A stretch of 64,000 nucleotides of DNA from Chryseobacterium sp. SSA4.19 (GTDB lineage Bacteria > Bacteroidota > Bacteroidia > Flavobacteriales > Weeksellaceae). Positions 54,051 through 63,120 of this stretch are shown in pieces. Every line of letters begins with the position of its first letter. The stretch's first letter is position 1. The translations under genes were made by a program, and so were the position numbers. Under the pieces are notes generated by a model that was not told where the DNA came from, ran no database searches, and worked only from the letters and a program-made list of their open reading frames with translations. The stretch lies in the NCBI RefSeq assembly GCF_022601875.1, contig NZ_JAKVIP010000010.1, positions 1 to 64,000 on the forward strand, written 5' to 3'.

Positions 54051-55622
54051 ATGACAACAACAGCCATTATAGTCGGCGTTATTTGCCTTGTAATTGGTGC
54101 GGTAATAGGAATGCTATTTTCTAAAAGCTCATTGAATACAAAGGGGAAATTTATTATAGATGATGCAAAGAAAAATGCTGAAAATCTTTTAGAAAAAGCG
54201 AACGTACAAGCCGAATCCATAAAAAAAGAAAAAAACCTTCAGGCTAAGGAAAAGTTTTTGGAACTGAAATCCCAGCACGATGCCGATATACAGGGCCGTG
54301 AAAAAAAGATGCAGGAGATTGAGAAAAGAACCAAAGACAAAGAACATAAACTTAATGACGAACTCAGCAAAATAGGGAAGCTTGAAAAAGACTTGGATAA
54401 ACAGATTGCAGATTACGCCAAAAAAACCGAAATCTTAGAAAGAAAACAGCAGGAACTGGACTCTGCTACGGCAAAAAAAATAGAAGTGCTTGAAAAAGTA
54501 GCCAATTATACAGCTGAAGAAGCCAAAGCAGAATTGGTGGAAACGATGAAAGCTGAAGCAAAAACCAGAGCGCAGGCACATGTTCAGAGCATTATGGAAG
54601 AAGCGCAGCTGAATGCAAAAAACGAAGCGAGAAAAATTATTATTCAGACCATTCAGAGAATCGGGACAGAGCAGGCGATCGAAAATTCCGTATCCGTTTT
54701 CAATATTGAATCTGACGAGGTAAAAGGAAGAATTATCGGCAGGGAAGGACGTAACATCCGTGCTTTGGAATCCGTTACAGGTGTAGAAATTATTGTTGAT
54801 GATACGCCTGAAGCCATCCTTCTTTCATGTTTCGATCCGGTAAGAAGAGAAATCGCAAGATTATCCCTTCACCGATTGGTAACCGACGGCAGAATTCACC
54901 CGGCAAGGATTGAAGAAGTGGTGGAAAAAACAAGAAAGCAGATCGAGGAAGAAATTATTGAAGTAGGAAAAAGAACGATCATTGATCTTGGAATTCATGG
55001 CCTTCACCCTGAGTTGATTAAGATCGTCGGAAGAATGAAGTATCGTTCATCATACGGGCAAAACCTGTTACAGCACTCAAGAGAAGTGGCTAATATTGCT
55101 GCAACCATGGCTGCTGAGCTTGGCTTAAATGTAAAGCTGGCGAAGAGAGCAGGCTTGCTGCATGACATAGGTAAAGTTCCGGAGCAGGAATCAGAACTTC
55201 CTCACGCATTATTAGGAATGCAGTGGGCAGAAAAATACGGTGAAAATGCGGAAGTGGTAAATGCCATCGGTGCTCACCACGACGAGGTGGAAATGACGTC
55301 ATTATTATCACCGATCATTCAGGTTGCGGATGCTATTTCCGGAGCAAGACCGGGCGCTAGAAGACAGGTACTGGAATCTTATATCCAGAGATTAAAAGAC
55401 CTTGAAGCTGCTGCCTTAAGCTTTGACGGAGTTTCTTCGGCATACGCCATCCAGGCAGGGAGAGAATTAAGGGTAATGGTGGAAAGCGGTAAAGTAAATG
55501 ACGAAGTGGCTTCCCAGCTGTCTTATGATATTTCAGAGAAAATCCAGAACGAACTGACGTATCCTGGTCAGGTAAGAGTAACGGTAATCAGGGAAACAAG
55601 AGCCGTGAATATTGCGAGGTAA
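54051..55622 (+). CDS. rny: Ribonuclease Y
   Basis: 523 residues. N-terminal membrane anchor ([19 protein letters not shown]), long charged coiled coil to about 200, KH domain [16 protein letters not shown]...[12 protein letters not shown], and HD phosphohydrolase domain with [13 protein letters not shown] and the later HHDEVEMTS. Family-typical length. Membrane-tethered endonuclease that initiates mRNA decay. Confidence 0.96.
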   Translation: MTTTAIIVGVICLVIGAVIGMLFSKSSLNTKGKFIIDDAKKNAENLLEKANVQAESIKKEKNLQAKEKFLELKSQHDADIQGREKKMQEIEKRTKDKEHKLNDELSKIGKLEKDLDKQIADYAKKTEILERKQQELDSATAKKIEVLEKVANYTAEEAKAELVETMKAEAKTRAQAHVQSIMEEAQLNAKNEARKIIIQTIQRIGTEQAIENSVSVFNIESDEVKGRIIGREGRNIRALESVTGVEIIVDDTPEAILLSCFDPVRREIARLSLHRLVTDGRIHPARIEEVVEKTRKQIEEEIIEVGKRTIIDLGIHGLHPELIKIVGRMKYRSSYGQNLLQHSREVANIAATMAAELGLNVKLAKRAGLLHDIGKVPEQESELPHALLGMQWAEKYGENAEVVNAIGAHHDEVEMTSLLSPIIQVADAISGARPGARRQVLESYIQRLKDLEAAALSFDGVSSAYAIQAGRELRVMVESGKVNDEVASQLSYDISEKIQNELTYPGQVRVTVIRETRAVNIAR

Positions 55623-55648
55623 CAACTCAAAAAAGATATTATATAAAA

Positions 55649-55677
55649 ACCTTTCAAGAAATTGGAAGGTTTTTTAT
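55649..55677 (+). terminator. rny terminator
   Basis: AACCTTTCAA-GAAA-TTGGAAGGTT with T-run; one mismatch-tolerant stem. Confidence 0.85.
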
Positions 55678-55699
55678 TTTTAGCAAAATTTAAATTTCA

Positions 55700-56941
55700 A
55701 TGAAGGAACTTTCCTTATCTTCAAAATTAAAGTATATTTTTTCTATTCCCGTGATCATTTCCGCTTTAGGATACTTTGTAGACATCTATGATTTGCTGCT
55801 GTTCGGTATTGTAAGAATTCCCAGTTTAAAAGCCTTAGGGCTCAATCCTGACATTGACGGAACATTCATCCTGAACTGTCAGATGGTCGGCCTGCTGATA
55901 GGTGGTGTATTCTGGGGAATATTTGGAGATAAGAAGGGAAGGCTTTCTGTGCTCTTCGGATCTATTTTAGTATACTCTCTGGCGAATATCGCTTGTGGCT
56001 TCCTGCCGTATTTTCCAAAAGAACATTTGGTGTATCAGTACGCAGGATTAAGATTTATTGCGGGTATTGGGCTTGCGGGTGAACTCGGAGCGGGAATTAC
56101 GCTTGTTTCTGAAAGCCTGCCAAAGAGTTTAAGGGCCATTGGTACTTCCGTCGTTGCCGGTTTTGGATTGATGGGTGCGGTAGTGGCACAACTTACCGTT
56201 GAATTAGCAGGTGGCTGGAACATTTCCTACATCGTCGGCGGGATTTTGGGAATTATGCTTTTATTTCTGAGAATCAGCGTGGCAGAATCCGGAATTTATA
56301 AAAATATAGAGCATAAATCGGTTTCGAAAGGGAATTTTCTTTCTTTTTTCACTCATAAAGACCGCTTGACACGGTATCTGAAATTCATTGCCGTAGGACT
56401 GCCTACCTGGTTCTGCATCGGGATTCTGGCCGTTCTTGCCAACCAGTTCGCTCCCGAGTTGGGCATCAGTGATCTGAACCCCGGGAAAGCTATTATGTGG
56501 GCATATGTTGGTATTTCAATAGGAGATTTGCTCAGCGGTTTTATTTCCCAGGCTTTAAAATCAAGAAAAATGGCGATCTTTTATATGCTGGTCTTTACCA
56601 TTATCGGGGTCGCAATTATGCTTTTTGGTAATACCGATACAGAAACCAAATATTATTTTTTCTGTGTATGGCTGGGATTGGGAACAGGCTATTGGGCCAT
56701 GTTTGTAACTTTGGCAGCAGAGCAGTTTGGTACCAATATCAGAAACACGGCAACCACTACGGTTCCGAACATGGTTCGCGGACTGGTGCCGGCCATGATC
56801 TTTGCATTTGATTTTTTTAAAAATAATTTTTCAGTGGTTGTAAGTGCTGCCATTTTAGGCGCAATCGTCTTTGGGCTGGCCTTTTACGCTTCACTGACCA
56901 TCTCAGAAACACATGATAAAGACCTAGAGTTCATAGAATGA
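55700..56941 (+). CDS. MFS transporter, sugar-porter/metabolite type
   Basis: 413 residues, twelve predicted membrane helices. Loop 2-3 motif GDKKGRLSVLFGS, motif RFIAGIGLAGELGAGITLVSE and SLRAIGTSVVAGFGLMG, and the second-half SRKMAIF. The pattern resembles the metabolite:H+ symporter group (ShiA/ProP-like). Substrate not readable. Begins 78 bp after the rny stop, beyond its terminator. Confidence 0.82.
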   Translation: MKELSLSSKLKYIFSIPVIISALGYFVDIYDLLLFGIVRIPSLKALGLNPDIDGTFILNCQMVGLLIGGVFWGIFGDKKGRLSVLFGSILVYSLANIACGFLPYFPKEHLVYQYAGLRFIAGIGLAGELGAGITLVSESLPKSLRAIGTSVVAGFGLMGAVVAQLTVELAGGWNISYIVGGILGIMLLFLRISVAESGIYKNIEHKSVSKGNFLSFFTHKDRLTRYLKFIAVGLPTWFCIGILAVLANQFAPELGISDLNPGKAIMWAYVGISIGDLLSGFISQALKSRKMAIFYMLVFTIIGVAIMLFGNTDTETKYYFFCVWLGLGTGYWAMFVTLAAEQFGTNIRNTATTTVPNMVRGLVPAMIFAFDFFKNNFSVVVSAAILGAIVFGLAFYASLTISETHDKDLEFIE

Positions 56942-57059
56942 ATTTAATGTGTTTAAAAATATTTGCAGATATTTTGCGTTTACTCTATAAGTAAGTGTAA
57001 CGAAATAAATAAATTATAAAAATTATATTAAATTATGCTTTGAATAATAAATATTTGTT

Positions 57060-57067
57060 TAACTTTG
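57060..57067 (+). promoter_or_regulatory. -33/-7 promoter of the double-glycine peptide gene
   Basis: TTTG at 57039-57042, a 17-base spacer, then TAACTTTG: a full Bacteroidota promoter match, giving a leader of about 35 nt. Confidence 0.7.
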
Positions 57068-57106
57068 AAATAACTAAATCTTAATATTAATTTAAAACCA
57101 GTCACA

Positions 57107-57301
57107 ATGCAAAACAACATTTTAAAGAACGCCAAAAAACTTAGAAAAGAAGATCTGAAAAATATTGTAGGAGGAATCGGTAAAGGCGGTTCTTTAGGAA
57201 CTCCGGATCTTTCACTTTGCGGATGCAGCTGTACGGGAGCGGTTACAGGCCCTAAATACTGCTCATCTTATATTGCATGTCCGCAGGTAATTACCTGCTA
57301 A
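57107..57301 (+). CDS. Double-glycine leader peptide with six-Cys core (bacteriocin-like)
   Basis: 64 residues. Leader 1-23 is charged and ends LRKEDLKNIVGG, a typical double-glycine cleavage site for C39 peptidase/ABC exporters. The core, residues 24-64, starts Gly-rich and carries six cysteines at 38, 40, 42, 52, 58 and 64, the last being the C-terminus. No modifying enzyme, exporter or immunity gene is nearby. Could be a disulfide-bonded bacteriocin-like peptide, a RiPP precursor processed in trans, or a signalling peptide. Own promoter and terminator. Confidence 0.8.
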   Translation: MQNNILKNAKKLRKEDLKNIVGGIGKGGSLGTPDLSLCGCSCTGAVTGPKYCSSYIACPQVITC

Positions 57302-57353
57302 CAGATAATCAGAATTATTTCAACAAGAAATAAACATTTCCACATTTAATACG

Positions 57354-57390
57354 CAAAAGCCTTTTGGATATTCCGGAAGGCTTTTGTAAT
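57354..57390 (+). terminator. Terminator of the double-glycine peptide gene
   Basis: CAAAAGCCTT...GGA / TCC...AAGGCTTTTG hairpin; T-run moderate. Confidence 0.75.
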
Positions 57391-57509
57391 AGTGATCCTA
57401 CAATTCTTTTTTTAGAAGCTGTTTCCCGCTTTCCATTGCAATCTTTTTTTTCAAAAAAGGATTTTCATTGCAATCGGGGCTAACTGATGCATCACATTCC
57501 TGAATGAAA

Positions 57510-58814
57510 TCACAGATCGGAAAAACTTTTATCCCGGTCAGACCGGTACCGGCTGTTCTTTTCTTCACCGATTTTCTGTTTGGAATAAATACTGTTCCGA
57601 CCGGAAAAAAGATAAGAAACAATGCAGGCAATGGCCACATACACTCCGCATTCTGCACCGAACAGTTCAATGCCCATCAGCAAACAGGCGAGAGGCGTAT
57701 TCGTGGCTCCGGCAAATACGGCGACAAATCCCATCCCTGCCAGCAGGCCGGACGGAAGCGGGATAACTAATGAAATGGCACTGCCTAAAGCGGCACCGAT
57801 AAAGAACAAAGGGGTCACTTCTCCGCCTTTAAACCCTGCGGCTAGGGTAATGACGGTAAAAACCAGTTTTAAAGCAAAATCATATGGTGGAAGCTGCCTG
57901 TCAAAAGATTCCAGGATTGTTGGGATTCCCAACCCGATATATCGGGAGGTTCCCATTGCAAAAACCAATAACATAATAAGGATTCCGCCTGTAAACGGAC
58001 GAAGAGGAGGGTAAGTGATGTATAATCTGAAAATGGCGCTTATCCGGTGAAGCATTTTACTGAAGGTAGCTGCGCAGATTCCAAAGGTGATGCCTGCAAG
58101 AATGCTGTAAAGTATAGGCAGGAATTCAAGCTTAGGAACCAGGTCAATATGGTAATGCGTATGTTTTGCATTCCAGATGCTGGTCACCAAATCTGCCGAG
58201 ATTGCCGAAGCAAAAGCAGGAAATAGAGCATTGTACCGGATTTTCCCAACGAGAAAAACTTCCAGGCCAAATACGGCACCTGCCAAAGGTGTTCCGAAAA
58301 CGGAACCGAACCCTGCCGCAATGGCTGAAATCAACAGGATTTTTCTATCGTTATTACTGAGTTTAAAAGGTTTCGCCAGCTGATCGGCAATCGCTCCCGC
58401 CATTTGTAAAGCCGTACCTTCACGTCCTGCCGAGCCCCCGAAAAAATGAGTGACCAGTGTTCCCAGATAAACAAAAGGAGCCATTTTAAAAGGAATAGTT
58501 TTTCCCGGGTTATGAATGTTTTCAAGCAGCAGATTATTTCCGCCTTCTACATCCTTTCCGAAATAATGATATAAAGCGCCAATCAAAAATCCGGCAACAG
58601 GCAATAAATAAATCAGCCATAGATGGTTTTCCCTGAAATCCGTTGCCCACTGAAGAGATGTTAAAAAACCTGCGGAAGCCGTTCCCGCCAGTGCTCCGAC
58701 GATAAGGCTGAGGCAAAGCCATTTTACAATATAAGGCAAAGCCGGATATTTTCTGAAGAAAAACCTGAGGTGGAATTTGGTTGTATTGCTGAATGCTCTC
58801 TGATGCTTAGACAT
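57510..58814 (-). CDS. CLC-F type fluoride/proton antiporter
   Basis: 434 residues from the ATG at 58814 (an in-frame TTG at 58829 lies within a regulatory hairpin). CLC channel family, with the variant filter of fluoride exporters: GGNNLLLENIHN in place of GSGIP, and GREGTALQM in place of GREGP, then GKVFGTPLAGAVFGLE-like and GFKGGEVTPLFFIGAALG. The fluoride riboswitch upstream makes fluoride the likely substrate. Expels F- that enters as HF. Confidence 0.9.
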   Translation of the reverse strand: MSKHQRAFSNTTKFHLRFFFRKYPALPYIVKWLCLSLIVGALAGTASAGFLTSLQWATDFRENHLWLIYLLPVAGFLIGALYHYFGKDVEGGNNLLLENIHNPGKTIPFKMAPFVYLGTLVTHFFGGSAGREGTALQMAGAIADQLAKPFKLSNNDRKILLISAIAAGFGSVFGTPLAGAVFGLEVFLVGKIRYNALFPAFASAISADLVTSIWNAKHTHYHIDLVPKLEFLPILYSILAGITFGICAATFSKMLHRISAIFRLYITYPPLRPFTGGILIMLLVFAMGTSRYIGLGIPTILESFDRQLPPYDFALKLVFTVITLAAGFKGGEVTPLFFIGAALGSAISLVIPLPSGLLAGMGFVAVFAGATNTPLACLLMGIELFGAECGVYVAIACIVSYLFSGRNSIYSKQKIGEEKNSRYRSDRDKSFSDL

Positions 58815-58820
58815 AACTTT

Positions 58821-58855
58821 CCTGATCAATTACTGTTGATAATTTATTAATCAGG
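58821..58855 (-). promoter_or_regulatory. Expression-platform hairpin of the fluoride riboswitch
   Basis: CCTGATTAAT (58855-58846) pairs with ATTGATCAGG (58830-58821), ten pairs with one G-U. The 5' arm overlaps the aptamer's ACGCCT; the 3' arm ends beside AGGAAAG and the ATG. Formation would hide the ribosome landing site. Confidence 0.6.
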
Positions 58856-58912
58856 CGTCATCAGCCTCGTTGAAACGGGCGGTTGGGTAAGGAAGAACAC
58901 CATTTCCTTTGG
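58850..58912 (-). promoter_or_regulatory. Fluoride riboswitch (crcB motif) aptamer
   Basis: Minus strand, in order: GGAAATGGTGTTCTTCC, AACCGCC, a small hairpin loop, and AGGCTGATGACGCCTG. These are the conserved blocks of the crcB/fluoride aptamer, including the GGUGUU/GACGCC pairing. Directly upstream of a CLC-F gene, one of its standard targets. Confidence 0.9.
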
Positions 58913-58928
58913 AACGCAAAGATAAATA

Positions 58929-59801
58929 TTATTTTAAAAAGAACCGGTTTTCCGAAATATACTTTTTACTGATCAGTATGCTTTCAAACATATCTTTATC
59001 ACTGGAGTCCTGTTCCAGGAACCAATAATCAAGGCCTGCCGTTTCTCCTGCTTCAAAAATTCTTTTAAAATCAATCGTTCCTTTTCCGATTTCAGCAAAA
59101 TCCTTAGAACCGACTTTCATGTCCTTGACGTGCCACAACGGAAATCTCTTAGGATACTTTTCAAAATACACCAGCGGATCAAATCCTGCTTTTGAAATCC
59201 AGTACAGATCCAGCTCCATCTTTACCAAGTCAGGTGATGAATTTTCAAGAATATAATCATAAATATTCTGATGGTCATCAAACTTTTCAAACTCAAAATC
59301 ATGGTTGTGGTATGCCAACTGTATTCCTGCGTGCTTGGTGGTTTCTCCTGAACGATTCAGCAAATCCGGTAATTTCCGGTAATTTTCTAGGGTTCTTTCT
59401 TCAGGAAAAAGGTAGGAACAAACCATATATTTTACCCCGATCTCATGCATATCTGCCACCGATTGTTTCCAATCTTCTAACAAAGTACCTTTCTCAGCAT
59501 GAAGAATTCCGGTCGTATGGTGAGAACTGATTACTTTTAAACCTGTATTCTTTAAAATAGTCTGAAATTCATGTTTAGTTTTCCCAAAGAAACTTCCGTT
59601 ATAGCCATAAATTTCAAGTTCGGTAAAACCTAAATGTGCCAGTCTCTCCAGCGTTTTTTCCGGATTTTCGGCAATGGCATCACGGACAGTGTATAATTGT
59701 ATTCCCAATGTTGTTTTATGATTCTTAAAATTTGAAATTCCGCAGGAATAAAGACCTAAAAACCCCAATGAAGAAAGCTGTATAAAATCTCTTCTTTGCA
59801 T
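58929..59801 (-). CDS. Sugar phosphate isomerase/epimerase-like lipoprotein
   Basis: 290 residues. N-terminal MQRRDFIQLSSLGFLGLYSC combines a Tat-like RRDF with a lipobox Cys near residue 20. The rest is an AP-endonuclease-2 (xylose-isomerase-like) TIM barrel: LGIQLYTVRD, LERLAHLGFTELEIYGYNG, LAYHNHDFEFEKFDD, VKMELDLYWISKAG, WHVKDMK and IGKGTIDFKRIFEAG. Metal-binding His/Glu/Asp are kept, so it may be an active sugar isomerase or epimerase tethered outside the cytoplasm. One base from the thioesterase gene. Confidence 0.85.
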   Translation of the reverse strand: MQRRDFIQLSSLGFLGLYSCGISNFKNHKTTLGIQLYTVRDAIAENPEKTLERLAHLGFTELEIYGYNGSFFGKTKHEFQTILKNTGLKVISSHHTTGILHAEKGTLLEDWKQSVADMHEIGVKYMVCSYLFPEERTLENYRKLPDLLNRSGETTKHAGIQLAYHNHDFEFEKFDDHQNIYDYILENSSPDLVKMELDLYWISKAGFDPLVYFEKYPKRFPLWHVKDMKVGSKDFAEIGKGTIDFKRIFEAGETAGLDYWFLEQDSSDKDMFESILISKKYISENRFFLK

Positions 59802-60269
59802 TTATAAAAAAGGTTTCATTTCATCTTCAATCTGAGTCCGGAGCTCCATCAGGCGTATCGCATAGCGTTCATTCTGCTTCTCGTCGTCGGTTTCAGGAAT
59901 CCATTTCGGAACGGGAAGTTTTTTTCCGTTCTCATCTACCGCTACAAAAACAATGATGCAGTGTGTTTTCTTATCAAATTTCGGCTGCTTGAGGTTTCTG
60001 GAGAAGACGTTGATGGAAATATGCATGCTCGAAGAACCGGTATAAATGACCTGTGCTTCCACTTTTACAATTTCCCCGATCTTAATAGGTTCATAAAAAC
60101 GGATCCCGCCGACATACACCGTTACGGAATAATTGCCGCTCCATGTCGTTGCACAGGCATATCCGGCCTGGTCGATCCATTTCATCACACTTCCTCCATG
60201 AACGTTTCCACCATAGTTGACATCGGAAGGCTCGGAAATAAACTGGAAGGTGATTGGTTTGTTGTCCAT
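59802..60269 (-). CDS. Acyl-CoA thioesterase, hotdog fold (YciA/BACH-like)
   Basis: 155 residues. NYGGNVHGGSVMKWIDQAGYACA is the catalytic-helix signature of hotdog acyl-CoA thioesterases (Asn/Asp near its end), followed by VGGIRFYEPIKIGEIVKVEAQV and SSMHISINVFS. Hydrolyses fatty acyl-CoA in the cytosol. Followed immediately by the isomerase-like gene. Confidence 0.88.
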   Translation of the reverse strand: MDNKPITFQFISEPSDVNYGGNVHGGSVMKWIDQAGYACATTWSGNYSVTVYVGGIRFYEPIKIGEIVKVEAQVIYTGSSSMHISINVFSRNLKQPKFDKKTHCIIVFVAVDENGKKLPVPKWIPETDDEKQNERYAIRLMELRTQIEDEMKPFL

Positions 60270-60348
60270 TTTAAAATTTTAATAAAGATATTTAATAATT
60301 TTTAAAATCCTATATTTAAGCTCAATTTTGAAAAGTAAATCATTATCA

Positions 60349-60702
60349 ATGAAAAAAGTATTTTATCTCAATACCTGTGACACCTGCAGGAAAATCCTGG
60401 GGCAGTTCAATTTAACAGGCTGGGAGCTTCGTGAAATTAAAAAAGAACCGATGACACAGGAAGAGCTGGAGGCAATGTATAGTCTGACACAATCTTACGA
60501 AGCTTTAATAAACAAAAAATCAACACAGATCAAATTAAGGGAGCTTGATATAAAAACTTTGGGAGAAAATGATTTTAAAGAATTGCTTCTGGACCACTAT
60601 ACGTTTTTAAAACGTCCTGTTTTTCTTACGGATGACCATATTTTTACAGGAAATGACAAGAAGAATCTGGAGAAACTGAAGGAATTTATGAGCAATAACT
60701 AA
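60349..60702 (+). CDS. ArsC/Spx family thioredoxin-fold protein
   Basis: 117 residues from the ATG at 60349 (a TTG seven codons earlier is possible). Opens KKVFYLNTCDTCRKIL, with Cys 10 and Cys 13 at the redox position, then WELREIKKEPMTQEELEAM and a late KRPVFLTDDHIFTGND where ArsC has the RP loop. Arsenate reductase, YffB-like or Spx-like role cannot be told apart; no arsenic genes are nearby. Confidence 0.82.
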   Translation: MKKVFYLNTCDTCRKILGQFNLTGWELREIKKEPMTQEELEAMYSLTQSYEALINKKSTQIKLRELDIKTLGENDFKELLLDHYTFLKRPVFLTDDHIFTGNDKKNLEKLKEFMSNN

Positions 60703-60855
60703 GTTTCGTAGATTCTGAAAACTATGAGGTTTTTATGCGATGAAAAATACTGAATTTTTTAGTCTGGCTTACGGTGATTTTAAACGGATGTATTATCATC
60801 GGGTTTTGAAACTCGTTAGGTTTTGCTGTCCTCTGGAAGTCCGGAGGCTTAAAGA

Positions 60856-60982
60856 AAAGCTGCATCCTAGCCCGGATAGGAACGGCATCCTTTTTTGTTT
60901 TTTACCGAACCTTGATTATTACCGGACAAAAGCGGTTAAAACAAAAAAGATACAGTGGATAGCCGGATTAAGCTTCTGAAAA
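60856..60982 (+). ncRNA. Structured flavobacterial repeat / RNA element (Flavo-1-like candidate)
   Basis: The conserved-looking blocks CATCCTAGCCCGGATAGGAA, CGGCATCCTTTTTTGTTTT, then AAAACAAAAAAGATACAGTG and GATAGCCGG can fold into a long hairpin (TTTTTTGTTTT with AAAACAAAAAA, 11 bp) with outer pairing between TAGCCCGG and the AGCCGG region. From memory, very similar sequences (TAGCCCCGATAGAAGCGGCA type) recur across flavobacterial genomes. The family name is tentative. Confidence 0.55.
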
Positions 60983-61011
60983 CCATTTTGTAAAAGTTAG
61001 TCATTAAAAAT

Positions 61012-61049
61012 AAAAAAGGCTTTGGTTCCCTTGAATCCAAAGGCTTTTT
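61012..61049. terminator. Terminator downstream of the DUF3060 gene
   Basis: AAAAAGGCTTTGG / CCAAAGGCTTTTT, one central mismatch, T-runs on both strands. Confidence 0.75.
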
Positions 61050-61067
61050 ATTAAGATTGAAATAGTA

Positions 61068-61436
61068 TTATTTCTTACGGACGCTGTTTCCCACACCATT
61101 GGAAGATACGGCCGGTTTACCGTTTTTATTGGGCGAGGTACCGTAGAAGATTTTGTTGTCGGTTCCTTCTACGGAAATCCGTGAGATTTTGTCGGTATAG
61201 ACTGTATTTCCGGAGCCCGACACTTCCAGCCTTGAGACATATCCCTTAATGGTAATGATATTCTTTACGCCTGAAATCACTGCCGTTACTCCATTCGAAG
61301 AGTAGTTTTTTGTCTGTCCGACGCCGTCTACAGTGATAGTTCCGGCGTTCTGGCTATCTGTACCCGACTGGGCACAGGCGAAGTGCATACCGAATACAAG
61401 GATCCCTAAGGCGGCTGTTTTTTTCAGAATTTCCAT
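61068..61436 (-). CDS. DUF3060 exported protein
   Basis: 122 residues from the ATG at 61436; an earlier in-frame ATG at 61556 would run through the gcvT terminator and was rejected. Signal peptide ending HFACAQ. The mature part is the short beta-repeat DUF3060: ITVDGVGQTKNYSSNGVTAVISGVKNIITIKG by its ISGVKNIITIKGYV core, LEVSGSGNTVYTD and ISVEGTDNKIFYG. Likely a small beta-solenoid on the cell exterior; function unknown. Confidence 0.78.
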   Translation of the reverse strand: MEILKKTAALGILVFGMHFACAQSGTDSQNAGTITVDGVGQTKNYSSNGVTAVISGVKNIITIKGYVSRLEVSGSGNTVYTDKISRISVEGTDNKIFYGTSPNKNGKPAVSSNGVGNSVRKK

Positions 61437-61496
61437 ATGGTGATATTTTAGTGAAAATGTGGTACAATAAAAATGCCAGTGGTTGAAAACGGCATA

Positions 61497-61529
61497 AAAA
61501 AACCGTCCTGCGATGGTGCAGAACGGTTT
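61497..61529 (-). terminator. gcvT terminator
   Basis: AAACCGTTCTGC / GCAGGACGGTTT stem with T-run on the minus strand, just past the gcvT stop. Confidence 0.85.
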
Positions 61530-61548
61530 GTTATCCTTAAATTTCCGT

Positions 61549-62625
61549 TTATACAAAAGGAGCCTTCACTACTTTGGCAGGAATATTCTTGTTTCTTACC
61601 TGGATGAAAATTTCAGATCCTAATTTGAAATGAGGTTTGTCCACATACGCCAATCCTAAACCGATTTTTTTCATCGGAGACTGTGTCCCCGAAGTTACTT
61701 TTCCGATTACATTTCCTTCAGCATCTACCACAGGGTAATCATGTCTCGGAACGCCTTTATCCGTAAGTTCGAAACCGACTAATTTTCTGGTAATTCCTTC
61801 TTCTTTCTGTTTAGCAAAAGTATCTTTAGAAAGGAAATCTTTATCAAATTTTGTAATCCATCCCAATCCTGCTTCAATTGGTGAAGTGGTGTCATCAATA
61901 TCATTTCCGTACAGGCAGAATCCTTTTTCAAGTCTTAAGGTATCTCTTGATGCCAATCCGCACGGAATGATTCCTTCTTCTGCTCCGGCTTCAATAATGG
62001 CATCCCAAAGTTTCTGTGCAGATTCGTTTTTAAAATAAATCTCGAAACCTCCGCTTCCGGTATAACCTGTGTTGGAAATAATCACATCATTTTCCCCGGC
62101 CACAGAGCCCACGGTAAAATGATAATAAGGGATTTCAGAAAGATTGGTTTCCGTCAATTTCTGAAGAATTTCAGTAGCTTTCGGACCTTGAACTGCCAAT
62201 AGTGACATCTCGTCTGAAGCGTTCGTCATTTTTGCCCCGAATGTATTATATTTTGAAATATGGTTCCAGTCTTTTTCAATATTTGAAGCATTCACCACCA
62301 CAAAATATTTATCATCTTCCATTTGGTAAACGATAAGGTCGTCTACAATCCCGCCGTTTTCGTTCGGAAGACATGAATATTGTGCCTTTCCGTTTTCAAG
62401 AGCATCCACATTATTGGTGGTTACAAATTGTAAAAGATCCTTAGATCCCTGGCCTTCCACGAAAAACTGTCCCATATGGGAAACATCGAACAGACCTGCT
62501 TTTTCCCTTACAGCAAAATGCTCTTCAGTAACTCCGGAATATTGCACAGGCATTTCAAAGCCTGCAAAAGGTACGATTTTAGCTCCTAAAGAAACATGTT
62601 TGTCGTACAATGCTGTTTTCTTCAT
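61549..62625 (-). CDS. gcvT: Glycine cleavage system aminomethyltransferase GcvT
   Basis: 358 residues. [55 protein letters not shown] by its [11 protein letters not shown] motif with the catalytic Asp, [15 protein letters not shown], and [21 protein letters not shown] are all GcvT hallmarks. Releases ammonia and forms methylene-THF from the aminomethyl group on lipoylated GcvH. Last gene of idi-small protein-gcvT. Confidence 0.95.
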   Translation of the reverse strand: MKKTALYDKHVSLGAKIVPFAGFEMPVQYSGVTEEHFAVREKAGLFDVSHMGQFFVEGQGSKDLLQFVTTNNVDALENGKAQYSCLPNENGGIVDDLIVYQMEDDKYFVVVNASNIEKDWNHISKYNTFGAKMTNASDEMSLLAVQGPKATEILQKLTETNLSEIPYYHFTVGSVAGENDVIISNTGYTGSGGFEIYFKNESAQKLWDAIIEAGAEEGIIPCGLASRDTLRLEKGFCLYGNDIDDTTSPIEAGLGWITKFDKDFLSKDTFAKQKEEGITRKLVGFELTDKGVPRHDYPVVDAEGNVIGKVTSGTQSPMKKIGLGLAYVDKPHFKLGSEIFIQVRNKNIPAKVVKAPFV

Positions 62626-62642
62626 TTTTAATTTTTATTGTA

Positions 62643-63116
62643 TTATTTTATTTTAAAACTGTCAAACGCTTCATTAAAAAGCGTCATATAATTCCCGTTC
62701 CAATATTTCTGTCCGCAATTCACTGAGATCAGGAAAAGGTCTTTGTCTTTCTGAAAAACACGGGTACGCCAGATCAGCTTTTCTTTCTGATCCGTATACT
62801 CATAAAAATATTCTGTATAGCCTTTCTTGCCATTTCTGCTTTTTACATTTTTTTCGTCATCTGAAGACTTATAAAGTGCAAGAATAAACTTTTTGGTTTC
62901 TTCTTTAGGAAGGTTCAGTCCATGGTATTCTGAGATGGTAATTGCACCGATATGGTTATCCGGGAAAATATTAATAATGTTGTCATCATCGGTCACTTTC
63001 CATGCGTCCGGCAGGGTAATGGAATAATTCTGACTTTCGTACACTTTCGTAGAAGCTGATTGGGCAAAAGAGAAAACTGCTGTATATAAAAATAGTGCCG
63101 ACAGGATTTTTTTCAT
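62643..63116 (-). CDS. Small exported protein (PsbP/DUF-like), function unknown
   Basis: 157 residues from the ATG at 63116. Signal peptide ending FSFAQ near residue 19. The remainder, starting YESQNYSITLPDAWKV, looks like the one-domain PsbP/DUF1795-type alpha-beta sandwich (ITISEYHG, YEYTDQKEKLIWRTRVF, LFLISVNCG). No catalytic motif. Lies between idi and gcvT in one transcription unit. Confidence 0.7.
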   Translation of the reverse strand: MKKILSALFLYTAVFSFAQSASTKVYESQNYSITLPDAWKVTDDDNIINIFPDNHIGAITISEYHGLNLPKEETKKFILALYKSSDDEKNVKSRNGKKGYTEYFYEYTDQKEKLIWRTRVFQKDKDLFLISVNCGQKYWNGNYMTLFNEAFDSFKIK

Positions 63117-63120
63117 GGGA

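Noticed and set aside
55700-58814. A biosynthetic cluster around the double-glycine peptide (MFS exporter and channel as partners)
   Set aside because: The MFS protein resembles a metabolite symporter and the CLC gene is under a fluoride riboswitch; neither fits peptide maturation or export.
60740-60979. 79-codon plus-strand reading frame
   Set aside because: Its second half lies inside the structured repeat element, the first half lacks any recognisable domain, and the composition is not protein-like. Probably a chance frame.
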